Assembly (NCBI RefSeq): GCF_035918235.1 | Contig: NZ_CP109485.1 | Span: forward strand, 6,063,501-6,127,500 | Direction of reading: 5' to 3' | Source: Streptomyces sp. NBC_01445 | Lineage (GTDB): Bacteria; Actinomycetota; Actinomycetes; Streptomycetales; Streptomycetaceae | Length of the DNA: 64,000 bases | Part shown: positions 35,678 to 44,419 of the stretch, one piece after another | How positions within the stretch are numbered: position 1 is the first letter of the stretch | Layout of the letters: every line of letters starts with the position of its first letter | Notes under the pieces: generated by a model | Seen by the model: the letters and a program-made list of their open reading frames with translations, nothing else | Database searches by the model: none | Told to the model about the DNA's origin: nothing | Position numbers and translations under genes: made by a program

Positions 35678-37291
35678 TCACCAGGTGAAGTTCTTGTTCA
35701 CCTTCATGCAGGCCTTCGTGTCCGACCCGTTGAGCGCGAGCGCGGTGTCCGGGGTGGTGTCGTCGTCCTTCGAGGACTTCGGGTAGGTGTTCCCCTCCCG
35801 CCAGTCGTCGCCCACGATGAGTGTCACCCCTGAGACGCCGGTCGACTTCTTCACCGAACTCAGCGGAACACCAAGGGACTTGGCGACCCGCTGGGCATCG
35901 CCCTCCAGGTCGACGCTCGGGAAGCGGATGACCGTCTTCTCCTCGCTCAGCGACACCGACTGGTCGGCGGACGACTTCGTGAAGCCCTTCGTGACCAGGA
36001 TCTGAGACACCGTGCTCGCCCGGCCCGACGCCGCGGGCAGCTGCGCCGTCCGCGTGCCGTTCTGCACCTGTACCGCGATCTCGCCGTCGGGCGCCGCCGG
36101 GTCGTCCGACTCCTTGGGCGGCGCCTTCTTCTTGTCCTTGCCGTCCAGGGCCACATCCTCGCGCACAAGCCGGAACAGCTTGTCCGCGTCGCCCGGCTTC
36201 GGGGCCACGCGCGCGCCCACGTACACGAACGGCATCGTCGTCATCGTGATGCGATCCGGCGCGGGCTTCTTCAGCTCGTTGCTGAGGTCGTAGAGCTTCT
36301 TGACCGTGTCGAGGCCCTCGTCGACGCGGAGCGCCTTGGTGGCCTCCTCGGCGAGGGTGCGCAGCTTGCCGGGGTTGGTGATGGTGGCGTTCTCCCGCAT
36401 CTGGCGCACCATCGAGTTCATGTACATGTGCTGCGCCTTGGTTCGGGCGATGTCGCTGCCGTCCTCGAAGCCGTAGCGCGTACGCAGCCACTGCAGGGCC
36501 TGCTTGCCCTTGACCGGGTGCGTGCCCTCCGCCAGCTTCAGGCCCGAGCCGTGGCCCTGGCTGTCCTTGGAGAGGATGTTGGCGTCCACGCAGACCGGTA
36601 CGCCGCCGATCGCGTCCGCCATGGAGACCACGCCCGCGAAGTCGACCATCATGAAGTGGTCGATGTGGATGCCGGTCAGCAGTTCCCAGGTGGCCACCGT
36701 GCAGCCGGGGCCGCCCCGGCCGAGCGACTCGTTCGTCATCCGCCGCCCCACCGTGGCCGGGTACGCGTTGCCCGTCTTCGGGTCGGTGCACTTCGGCAGC
36801 TGGAGCAGCGTGTCGCGCGGCATGCTCACCACCGACATGTTGGTGCGGTCCGCGGAGAGGTGGACCAGCATCTGCACGTCCGCGAGCGGTACGCCGCCGA
36901 AGGTCTCCTTGGCGCCGCCGAGCTTCTGGTTGGCCTTGGAGTCCCGCGCGTCCGAGCCGATCAGCAGGATGTTCAGCGGGGTCTGGCCCGCCGCGTTCGG
37001 CGTCGGCTTCGCCGCCTGGTGCTCGCCGATGTTGAGCTTGTCCGTCTTGATGTTGCTGTTGAGATGCTCGTACCAGAGATAGCCCGCTCCCGCGGTGCCG
37101 AGTACCAGTACGGCGAGAGTGATCGAGAACCAGCGCAGTATCCGGTGTTTGCGGCGCCGCGGGCGCGCGCCGCCGCGCCGGTGCCCGCGCGGCCTGCCGC
37201 CGTCACCCTGCCCCTGCTTCGGTACCCGCCCCTGTCCGCCGTCCGGCCCCCCGGCCGAGTGCCGACTGTCACGCACACTGCTCTGCCTCAT
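35678..37291 (-). CDS. LCP family protein 3 with LytR_C domain
   Basis: A 537-residue LCP protein. The basic cytoplasmic segment (~1-50, Arg/Gly-rich) precedes a membrane helix (RWFSITLAVLVLGTAGAGYLW). The LCP domain has LNILLIGSDARDS, SMPRDTLLQLP, GRRMTNESLGRGGPGCTVATWE and QALQWLRTRYGF. The LytR_C domain starts near residue 405 (IAVQVQNGTRTAQLP). Paired cysteines (PKCTDP, PGCTVA, VPVCVD) suggest disulphides. It is transcribed in the same direction as LCP 4, separated by an 81-base gap with nested hairpins. Confidence 0.92.
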   Translation of the reverse strand: MRQSSVRDSRHSAGGPDGGQGRVPKQGQGDGGRPRGHRRGGARPRRRKHRILRWFSITLAVLVLGTAGAGYLWYEHLNSNIKTDKLNIGEHQAAKPTPNAAGQTPLNILLIGSDARDSKANQKLGGAKETFGGVPLADVQMLVHLSADRTNMSVVSMPRDTLLQLPKCTDPKTGNAYPATVGRRMTNESLGRGGPGCTVATWELLTGIHIDHFMMVDFAGVVSMADAIGGVPVCVDANILSKDSQGHGSGLKLAEGTHPVKGKQALQWLRTRYGFEDGSDIARTKAQHMYMNSMVRQMRENATITNPGKLRTLAEEATKALRVDEGLDTVKKLYDLSNELKKPAPDRITMTTMPFVYVGARVAPKPGDADKLFRLVREDVALDGKDKKKAPPKESDDPAAPDGEIAVQVQNGTRTAQLPAASGRASTVSQILVTKGFTKSSADQSVSLSEEKTVIRFPSVDLEGDAQRVAKSLGVPLSSVKKSTGVSGVTLIVGDDWREGNTYPKSSKDDDTTPDTALALNGSDTKACMKVNKNFTW

Positions 37292-37321
37292 GCCCCACCC
37301 CTCCCGCCCCCGGCCTACACG

Positions 37322-37366
37322 TCGGCCGCCCCGATCCTGTCTGTTAGACAGTCAAGAGGCGGCCGA
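37322..37366 (-). terminator. Nested hairpins between LCP 4 and LCP 3
   Basis: An outer stem TCGGCCGCC/GGCGGCCGA (37322-37330, 37358-37366) encloses an inner stem CTGTCT/AGACAG (37337-37342, 37346-37351). It follows the stop of LCP 4 at 37373 and probably ends that transcript. Confidence 0.65.
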
Positions 37367-37372
37367 GGTTGG

Positions 37373-39118
37373 TCACTTGGCGCACACAGTCTTGTCCGCT
37401 GTCGCCTTCTGGATGTCCGCCGGCGCCTTCGCCGGGGCGGCGATGGGTGTCCCGGCCTCCTTGAAGTCGGCTCCGAGGGTCAGGATCATCGCGGGCAGAC
37501 CCTGGTCGTTCTTCTCGCTCTTGCCGGGCTTCATGGCGGATGAGGGCAGCCCCATGATGTCGGCGAGCTTGCGGGCCTGGTCGGCCTGGTCCGGCGCGTA
37601 CTCGAGCGTCGTCTTCGGCAGCTTCTTCGGCGCGTTGCCCAGCTGGCTCGACTTGAGGACGCCCTCGTTGTTCTGCAGCCACGTCAGCGTCGCCTGCGCG
37701 GCGCCGACGGTCTCGCTGCCGTTGTAGATGTCGACCCGGACCTCGGAGGCGTCGGCGCGGGAGCCCTTGAGCAGCGCGTCCTGCTTCGACTTGGCGGCCT
37801 TCTTGTCCTTCGCCACCTCGGTCAGGGACACGTCGTTCTGGAGCATCGCGAACAGCGGGTCCGCCTTGGCCGGGTTGACGACGACCGTCGCGTGGACCTT
37901 CTCGGCGGGGTTGTCTATCACGGGCAGCGTGGTGAAGGTGATGTTCTTCGGCGGCACCTTCTTCAGCTCCAGGGCCACGTCCTTGAGCTCGCTGAGGCTT
38001 CCGATGCCGCTGTCCACGGTCAGCGCCTTGGTCGCAGCCTCGGCCAGGCCGGACAGCTTGGTCGGGCTGGTGAGGGTGTCACTGGAGCTCATCTTGCGCA
38101 TCAGCGATCCGAGGAACTGCTGCTGCTGCTGGATGCGGTCCAGGTCGCCCTGGTTGCCGAAGCTGTGCCGGGTGCGCACGAACGCGAGGGCCTGTTCGCC
38201 CTGCACGGTGTGCTTGCCCTTGGAGAGTTTCAGATGCGAGTCGGGGTCGTTGACGTCCTTGGCGAGACAGATGTCCACACCGCCGACCGCCGTCGTCAGC
38301 GTCTTGACGGCGTTGAAGTCGGCCATCATGAAGTGGTCGGGCTGAACTCCCGTTATGGCCTTGACCGTTGCCATCGTGCAGCCCGCGTCCCGGCCGCTCT
38401 GGCCGAGGCTGGTGTTGAAGCGGATGTCGGGCGTTCCGGGGATCGTCTTCTCCACCCCGTCCTCCCTCACCTTGCAGTCCGGGATGTCGGTGATGAGGTC
38501 GCGCGGGATGCTCAACGCCGTCGCGTTCGAACGGTCCTTGGCCACGTGCAGCAGGATGTTGGTGTCCGCGTGGCCGACGCTGTTCTTGTCGCCGTAGCCC
38601 GCGTTGCCCTTGCCGGTGCGCTTGTCCGTGCCGATCAGCAGGATGTTGAACGCCTCGTCCTTGCTGAAGCCGTTCTTCGCGCCGACGACGTCCTGCTTGT
38701 CGATGTTGCCGTCGAGGTGGCGCAGATAGAGATACGCCCCGCCCGCGCCGGCGACCAGGACGAAGGCCATGACGCCGCCCGTCCACAGGAGTGCCTTCTT
38801 GCCCTTGGACTTCTTCTTGCTCTTGGACCGGCGCCTGCCGGCCGGCTCCGGCTGCGGGGCCCGCCGCCTGCGCTGGCCGGGCACTTCGCGGCTGTCCTGT
38901 TCCTCACGGGACCTGCCGTTCTGCCGGGTCTGCCCGGTCTGTCCCCGTCGCCCGGTGGGGCGTTGGGAAGACCTGCGAGGTGCGGGTACGGCCGACTGCC
39001 CAGAGGAAGGGTTCAGTCGCAGTTCGTAATCGCCGGTGTTCGGGTTGAGTACCCACTGGTCTGCGGGGTCGATGTTGTCCGCCCGCCCACGGCCTTGCGC
39101 GTCCACGGTTGTCTGCAT
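37373..39118 (-). CDS. LCP family protein 4 with LytR_C domain
   Basis: A 581-residue LCP protein, the longest of the five. The N-terminus has a conserved-looking cytoplasmic motif (NIDPADQWVLNPNTGDYELRL), then a basic, Lys/Ser-rich stretch before the membrane helix (~residues 108-128). The LCP domain has FNILLIGTDKRTGKG, SIPRDLITDIP, IRFNTSLGQSG and QALAFVRTRHSFG. A LytR_C domain (~435-545) contains VRVDIYNGSETVGAAQ. The ATG at 39118 has GGAGG almost touching it; a GTG at 39106 is the alternative and fits the conserved VDAQGRGR start better. Confidence 0.9.
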   Translation of the reverse strand: MQTTVDAQGRGRADNIDPADQWVLNPNTGDYELRLNPSSGQSAVPAPRRSSQRPTGRRGQTGQTRQNGRSREEQDSREVPGQRRRRAPQPEPAGRRRSKSKKKSKGKKALLWTGGVMAFVLVAGAGGAYLYLRHLDGNIDKQDVVGAKNGFSKDEAFNILLIGTDKRTGKGNAGYGDKNSVGHADTNILLHVAKDRSNATALSIPRDLITDIPDCKVREDGVEKTIPGTPDIRFNTSLGQSGRDAGCTMATVKAITGVQPDHFMMADFNAVKTLTTAVGGVDICLAKDVNDPDSHLKLSKGKHTVQGEQALAFVRTRHSFGNQGDLDRIQQQQQFLGSLMRKMSSSDTLTSPTKLSGLAEAATKALTVDSGIGSLSELKDVALELKKVPPKNITFTTLPVIDNPAEKVHATVVVNPAKADPLFAMLQNDVSLTEVAKDKKAAKSKQDALLKGSRADASEVRVDIYNGSETVGAAQATLTWLQNNEGVLKSSQLGNAPKKLPKTTLEYAPDQADQARKLADIMGLPSSAMKPGKSEKNDQGLPAMILTLGADFKEAGTPIAAPAKAPADIQKATADKTVCAK

Positions 39119-39332
39119 CCTCCGTCGGGGCCACGCGGCGCCTTGTCCCCCTCAAGAAGGCGCTCGGTCAGTCGGTAAGCAGTGCGCGACCGTCGTTGGC
39201 CGGGTGCACCGGATCGCTCACACTATCCGCCCAGTTCAGCGTCAAGCGACGGCCGTGACAAATTGCACTTCCCTACAACTGGGCAATCCGTCCTATTTCT
39301 TTGGACGTGATGCGAACCCCTTGGGTATCGCT

Positions 39333-40709
39333 TTACCCGCAGGCGTCCTGAGCGGCTGTGTTGCCGCGGAACGTGGGGGCCGGGGTGGGCGATGAGCCGG
39401 GTGACGAACCGGACGATCCGGACGACATGGAGGGGTCGCCGGGCTTCTGGGCGCTTCGGTCGGCGCCGCCCTTGCCGTCGTCGAATCCGTCGTGCTCGTA
39501 CGCCCTGTTGTCCCTGCCCGTGGCGTCCGTGCCCGAGCTGTCCGTGCCGGAGCCGTCGGAGGAACTCTGGGTTGTGCTCTCCCGCGGTGTCTTCTTGGCG
39601 ACCACGACGGGGGCGTCGGTGCGCAGTCGCGTGAAGAGCTGCTCGGCGGCGGGCTGGACGAGCTGGTCGCGGTTGGCGTTGTAGACGTAGCTGCGCCGCG
39701 GCACCGTCAGGAATTGGACGCGTTCGGTCGGAATGTCCCGGATGCCGCGTACGAGGTTGTAGAGGCCGCGCAGACTGGCGAGCCCGGGGTCCGTAGTGAG
39801 GGACGAGGTCCCCGCGTCGAGCACGGGGTACAGCTTCGTCGGGTTGAGCAGCACCTGGTTGCTCTGCACTTTGTTCACCAGGGCGCCGAGGAACTGCTGC
39901 TGGCGGTCCATCCGGTCGGTGTCGCTGCCGTTGCCGAGACTCTTGCGGGCCCGCACGAAGCCGAGCGCCTGCTCGCCGTCGAGGGTCTGTTTTCCCGCGG
40001 GCAGCTTGAGGCGCGCGGCGCGGTCGTTCATGGGCTCCTTGAGGCACACCTCGACGCCGTCGACGGCGTCGACCATGTCCTTGAACCCGCTGAAGTCGAC
40101 GACCATGTGGTGGGTGATGCGGATACCGGTGAGCTTCTCGACCGTACGGATCGTGCAGGCCGAACCGCCTTGCTCGAAGGCGTAGTTGAACATCGAGAAC
40201 ATGGGGCCGGTGCGGGTGCCGCCGTGTGCGCGGCAGCTCGGTACGTCGACCATCAGGTCGCGGGGCAGCGAGACCGCGATGGCGCTTTTGTGGTCGGCGG
40301 ATATGTGCAGCAGGATCGTCGTGTCCGAGCGCTGGGTGCCCGAGTCGCGGCCGTACTTGCGGTTGTCGGCGCCGGACCGTGAGTCGGAACCGATCAGCAG
40401 GATGTTCTGCGCGCCGGCCACGAGCGAGGTGGGCCGCTCCTTCTCGTAGCGGGCGAGCTCGGCGGCCGCGTCGGTGTCCTCGGTGATGTTCCCCTGGAGC
40501 TTCTCGTAGACCGCCCAGCCGGCGCCGCCCGCGGCGAGCACCGCCACTCCGACGCCGATCGCCGTGTACCGCAGCCAGCGCTTGTGCCGCCGGGCCGTGC
40601 CCGCTCCCGTGGGGGACGAGCCCGCGCCCGGCCCGTGCATGACCGGCCCCGCCGCGTCGTCGTCGCCGGGGTGCTGTGGTTCCGGGGGCGTGCCTGCGGA
40701 ATCGGTCAC
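39333..40709 (-). CDS. LCP family protein 5
   Basis: A 458-residue LCP protein with one membrane helix (~residues 47-68) and an LCP domain (QNILLIGSDSRSGADN, SLPRDLMVDVP, FSMFNYAFEQGGSACTIRTVEKLTG, QALGFVRARKSLG). Instead of LytR_C the C-terminal ~90 residues are Ser/Gly/Asp-rich and probably disordered. Cysteines occur in PSCRAHG, SACTIRT and VCLKE. The GTG start is at 40709. It is the first of the three adjacent same-strand LCP genes (5, 4, 3), each with its own flanking hairpins or gap. Confidence 0.9.
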   Translation of the reverse strand: MTDSAGTPPEPQHPGDDDAAGPVMHGPGAGSSPTGAGTARRHKRWLRYTAIGVGVAVLAAGGAGWAVYEKLQGNITEDTDAAAELARYEKERPTSLVAGAQNILLIGSDSRSGADNRKYGRDSGTQRSDTTILLHISADHKSAIAVSLPRDLMVDVPSCRAHGGTRTGPMFSMFNYAFEQGGSACTIRTVEKLTGIRITHHMVVDFSGFKDMVDAVDGVEVCLKEPMNDRAARLKLPAGKQTLDGEQALGFVRARKSLGNGSDTDRMDRQQQFLGALVNKVQSNQVLLNPTKLYPVLDAGTSSLTTDPGLASLRGLYNLVRGIRDIPTERVQFLTVPRRSYVYNANRDQLVQPAAEQLFTRLRTDAPVVVAKKTPRESTTQSSSDGSGTDSSGTDATGRDNRAYEHDGFDDGKGGADRSAQKPGDPSMSSGSSGSSPGSSPTPAPTFRGNTAAQDACG

Positions 40710-40839
40710 GTGAGTCCACCCCTCATGGCGACGACGGTGCGCAGGTGCGCCCCTTCGACCATGGCCCGGCGCGGCGCCCGGGGCCCGGCGGCCCAGGGGT
40801 GGACAGGGCCGAACGGGTGACGCCGGCGGCCCGGGTGTC

Positions 40840-41595
40840 TCAGCGCGCGGTTGCCGAGACCCGCTCGTTCTCGACCCGCTTGGCCAGGGAATCCTCGTCC
40901 AGGCCGTCGAGGTGGCGGCACAGGACGACGGAACCGCCGGTGGCGAGTGGCGCGTAAAGACCCGCGCTCAGACCGCGCCAGGTGTCGTACGGGAGTCCGG
41001 ACAGCAGGCGCGAGCCGGGGCCCGTCAGGCCGAGGTCCGTGGCGTCGGCCCGCGCTTTCTCGACGACCTCGGCGCCGGTGAGCTCGGCCCCCGCGACGAC
41101 GAGCGCGGGCTCCTCCGGGTCCACGGGTACGAACGGGGCGAAGCGGTCGCCCTGCCCCGGTACCTCGACCGCGTAGTCGACGAAGCCCTCCGGCGGCTGC
41201 GGGAAGCGACCGCCCAGGGGACGCAGCGCGAGCGCCACCCGTTCCCCGGAGCAGGCGCGCGCCTCGTCCAGGGAGTCGGGGCCGCTGACGACGATGTCGG
41301 CGGCGGCCGGGTCACCGCCGACATCGGCGACGACTCCGACGGACGCGCACGCGAGCAGCCAGACAGCGCTCTGCCAGTGCGCGGGCAGCAGCAGCGCGAG
41401 GCGGTCGCCGGGCTGCGCGGCGAGGTCGCCCTGGAGGAGATTGGCGGTCTTGGCCACCCAGTTGGCGAAGGTGGCCACGGACAGTTCGACACGTTCGCCC
41501 GTGGCGTCGTCGTAGAAAGTCACCAGTGGGCGTCCTGGATCGGCGGCGAGCGCGGATCGCAGCAGGTCGGCGGGGGTGCGGTCGGTGGCGTTCAC
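40840..41595 (-). CDS. TIGR03089-family protein (truncated AMP-binding-like)
   Basis: A 251-residue actinobacterial protein that looks like the N-terminal part of an acyl-CoA synthetase/AMP-binding enzyme: ADLLRSALAADPGRPLVTFYDD, GERVELSVATFANWVAKTANLL, and GDRLALLLPAHWQSAVWLLA. It is far shorter than the ~500-residue enzymes and lacks the nucleotide-binding P-loop and the C-terminal lid, so adenylation activity is unlikely. The GTG at 41595 begins VNATDRTPADLL. Its function is unknown to me; it is usually next to LCP genes in actinomycetes, as here. Confidence 0.82.
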   Translation of the reverse strand: MNATDRTPADLLRSALAADPGRPLVTFYDDATGERVELSVATFANWVAKTANLLQGDLAAQPGDRLALLLPAHWQSAVWLLACASVGVVADVGGDPAAADIVVSGPDSLDEARACSGERVALALRPLGGRFPQPPEGFVDYAVEVPGQGDRFAPFVPVDPEEPALVVAGAELTGAEVVEKARADATDLGLTGPGSRLLSGLPYDTWRGLSAGLYAPLATGGSVVLCRHLDGLDEDSLAKRVENERVSATAR

Positions 41596-41744
41596 GGGCG
41601 CAAGGGTACGCGGGGCGCGCGACGGTGTGGGGCCGACCGGGGGAACCACGCCGTCGTGTCGGCCCGATGAGCCGTCAATTCCCCTGCCCACCAATGACAC
41701 TTCCCGATGGACAGATATGCACCCCTATGTCCACGATCGTTGGC

Positions 41745-43151
41745 ATGCGTGGATTCCTCATTTCCTCGATCGGCGTCGCGTCCGCGGCAGCCCTCACCCT
41801 TCCGCTCGCCCTGTCCTCCGGAGTCGGGGCAGCCACGACCCCTTCGGCCGGCAGAGCCCTGACCGCCGAAGCCGTATCCGGCAGCACCCAGTCGCTCCCC
41901 CTGACCGTCCTGCCCCGCGACCGCGGCCTGCGCGCCCCAGGTGAACAGGGCCTGACCCAGCGCGATGTGCACCCCTTCTCGCTCGTCGGCGTCGTCTGGA
42001 AAGACCCGGCCCTGGCGCTGGAGGGCAGCGTCCAGGTGCGTACGCGCGCCATGGGCACCGCCCGCTGGTCCGGCTGGCAGGACGTCGAGACCCACAACAG
42101 CGACCATGCCCCCGACCCCGGCACGGCCGAGCACGACTCGGGCCGGCTGCGCGGAGCCACCGCCCCGCTGTGGGTCGGCGCGTCCGACGGCGTCGAGGTG
42201 CGCGTGCGCCCCCAGGCGGCCCCGGCGCACCGGACCGCCGGATCCTCCGCGAACTCCGCCGCTCAGGCCCCTCTGCCCAAGGGCCTGCGCCTCGACCTGG
42301 TCGACCCCGGAGAGGAGCCCCCGCCCGCCGGCGAGCCCGCGCCCGGCGATGAGCCCGTGCCCGGCGGCGCCCCCGCCGAAGCCGCCGGCTCCGGCGTGCT
42401 GACCGCCGAGTCCGCCGCCTCCTCCGCCGTCAACGCCGACCTGGCCCCCCTAGGCGCCGACGCCATCCCCGCCCTCACCAAGAAGGAGACCGAGAACGAG
42501 CTCATCGAGGCCGGCGGCGGTGAGGCCGACGCGAAGGTCAGCCCCTACATCGGCCCGCGCCCGCGCATCGTCACGCGCAAGGGCTGGGGCGCCGACGAGA
42601 AGCTGCGCGAGCGCGCCTTCGGCTACACCTCGAAGGTCAAGGCGACCTTCGTGCACCACAGCGCCACGGGCAACAACTACAAGTGCTCGCAAGCCCCTTC
42701 AGTCATCCGCGGTATCTACCGCTACCACGTGAAGAGCATGGGCTGGCGCGACATCGGCTACAACTTCCTCGTCGACAAGTGCGGCAACATCTACGAGGGC
42801 CGCGCCGGCGGTGTGGCGAAGCCGGTCATGGGCGCCCACACCCTCGGGTTCAACTCGAACAGCATGGGAGTCGCGGTCCTCGGCACCTTCGGCTCCTCGA
42901 AGCCGCCGGCCGCCGCGGTGGACGCCCTCGCCCGCCTGACGGCCTGGAAGCTTGGCCTCTACGGGGTGAATCCGAGCGGTAAGACATATCTCACGTCAGC
43001 CGGTGGCAATCTGTACCCCAAGGGAAAGAGCGTACGACTGAACGCGATTTCGGGGCACCGGGACGGCTTCGCGACCGAGTGCCCGGGGCGCCGCCTCTAC
43101 GACAAGCTCGGCACCGCCCGGTCCACATCGGCCAGTCTCCAGGGCCGCTGA
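41745..43151 (+). CDS. Secreted peptidoglycan-recognition N-acetylmuramoyl-L-alanine amidase
   Basis: A 468-residue secreted amidase. The signal peptide (~1-30) precedes a ~200-residue N-terminal region with a WSGWQD motif, a Pro/Glu/Ala-rich linker (~185-250) and a PGRP/Amidase_2 domain from ~275. Zinc ligands are seen in TFVHHSATG, MGAHTLGFN and TECPGRRLYD, giving the His-His-Cys set of T7-lysozyme-like amidases. It cleaves between MurNAc and L-Ala. The ATG at 41745 begins MRGFLISS; an upstream ATG at 41727 would add six residues, and neither has a clear ribosome-binding site. Confidence 0.9.
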   Translation: MRGFLISSIGVASAAALTLPLALSSGVGAATTPSAGRALTAEAVSGSTQSLPLTVLPRDRGLRAPGEQGLTQRDVHPFSLVGVVWKDPALALEGSVQVRTRAMGTARWSGWQDVETHNSDHAPDPGTAEHDSGRLRGATAPLWVGASDGVEVRVRPQAAPAHRTAGSSANSAAQAPLPKGLRLDLVDPGEEPPPAGEPAPGDEPVPGGAPAEAAGSGVLTAESAASSAVNADLAPLGADAIPALTKKETENELIEAGGGEADAKVSPYIGPRPRIVTRKGWGADEKLRERAFGYTSKVKATFVHHSATGNNYKCSQAPSVIRGIYRYHVKSMGWRDIGYNFLVDKCGNIYEGRAGGVAKPVMGAHTLGFNSNSMGVAVLGTFGSSKPPAAAVDALARLTAWKLGLYGVNPSGKTYLTSAGGNLYPKGKSVRLNAISGHRDGFATECPGRRLYDKLGTARSTSASLQGR

Positions 43152-43234
43152 CGCCCGGCCGCACCGCACAGTCTGCATACACTGGCCGGCCGAAAGGCAG
43201 TTCGACCGGCCCCAGCAGGAAGCAGAGACGACAG

Positions 43235-44317
43235 GTGACAGAAGCGATCCTCCTGGTCGGCGGCAAGGGCACCCGACTGCGACCGCTCACCGTGAACACA
43301 CCCAAGCCGATGGTCCCGGCGGCGGGCGTCCCGTTCCTCACCCACCAGCTGGCCCGGGCGAGAGCGGCGGGCGTCGAGCACATCGTGCTCGCCACCTCGT
43401 ACCTCGCCGAAGTCTTCGAGCCGTACTTCGGCGACGGCTCACGCCTCGGACTGCATCTGGAGTACGTCACCGAGGAGGAGCCCCTCGGCACCGGCGGCGC
43501 GATCCGCAACGTCGCGTCGCGGCTCCACTCGGGACCCGCCGATCCGGTCCTGATCTTCAACGGGGACATCCTCACCGGCCTCGACATCCGCGCCCTGGTG
43601 GACGAGCACGAGACCACCGGCGCGGACGTCTCCCTGCATCTGTCCCGGGTCGAGGACCCGCGGGCGTTCGGCCTGGTCCCCACGGACGCGACGGGCCGGG
43701 TCCAGGCGTTCCTGGAGAAGCCCCAGACGCCCGAGGAGATCGTCACCGACCAGATCAACGCGGGCGCCTACGTGTTCCGCCGCTCGGTCATCGACACGAT
43801 CCCCACGGGCCGTCCCGTCTCGGTGGAACGCGAGACGTTCCCCGACCTGCTGGCGTCCGGCGCCCACCTGCAGGGCATGGTCGACTCCACGTACTGGCTG
43901 GACCTGGGCACCCCCCAGGCCTTCGTGCGCGGCTCCGCCGACCTCGTCCTCGGCCGCGCGCCGTCCCCGGCCGTCCCCGGCCGGCGCGGCGACAGCCTCA
44001 CGCTGCCCACCGCCTCGGTCGCCCCCGGCGCGAAGCTCACGGACGGCACGGTCGTCTGCGAGAACGCGACGGTCGGCGAGGGCGCCCGCATCTCGGGCAG
44101 CGCGGTCCTCGCCGGCGCGACGGTCGAGGCGGGCGCGGTCGTCACCGACTCCCTGATCGGCCGCGGCGCCCACGTGGGCGCCCGCACGGTCCTGACGGGC
44201 GCGGTGATCGGCGACGGCGCGACGGTCGGCCCGGACAACGAACTCCAGTCGGGCGTACGGGTGTGGTGCGACGCCCGGATCCCGGCGGCGGCGGTGCGCT
44301 TCTCCTCGGACCAGTAG
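43235..44317 (+). CDS. Sugar-nucleotide pyrophosphorylase, probably mannose-1-phosphate guanylyltransferase
   Basis: A 360-residue nucleotidyltransferase. The N-terminal catalytic domain has LVGGKGTRLRPLTVNTPKPM and the metal-binding FNGDILTG. Residues ~240-355 form a left-handed beta-helix of hexapeptide repeats (CENATVGEGARISGSAVLAGATV). The architecture matches actinobacterial GDP-mannose pyrophosphorylases, and manB and manA lie 13-16 kb downstream, so mannose-1-phosphate plus GTP is the likely reaction. A glucose-1-phosphate enzyme cannot be excluded. The GTG is at 43235. The stop codon lies inside the first copy of a triplicated 17-bp sequence. Confidence 0.85.
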   Translation: MTEAILLVGGKGTRLRPLTVNTPKPMVPAAGVPFLTHQLARARAAGVEHIVLATSYLAEVFEPYFGDGSRLGLHLEYVTEEEPLGTGGAIRNVASRLHSGPADPVLIFNGDILTGLDIRALVDEHETTGADVSLHLSRVEDPRAFGLVPTDATGRVQAFLEKPQTPEEIVTDQINAGAYVFRRSVIDTIPTGRPVSVERETFPDLLASGAHLQGMVDSTYWLDLGTPQAFVRGSADLVLGRAPSPAVPGRRGDSLTLPTASVAPGAKLTDGTVVCENATVGEGARISGSAVLAGATVEAGAVVTDSLIGRGAHVGARTVLTGAVIGDGATVGPDNELQSGVRVWCDARIPAAAVRFSSDQ

Positions 44318-44362
44318 GGGTCCCTCGGACCAGTAGGGGTCGTCTCCTCGGACCAGTAGGGG
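44304..44362 (+). repeat. Three copies of a 17-bp sequence spanning the stop codon
   Basis: CCTCGGACCAGTAGGGG occurs at 44304-44320, 44323-44339 and 44346-44362. The first copy encodes the last residues (SSDQ) and stop of the pyrophosphorylase; the other two are non-coding. Confidence 0.9.
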
Positions 44363-44419
44363 CCGGCGAGGCCGACCCCCTACGCTGCAAGGAGCACCCC
44401 ACCACTCGACGAGGACCCC

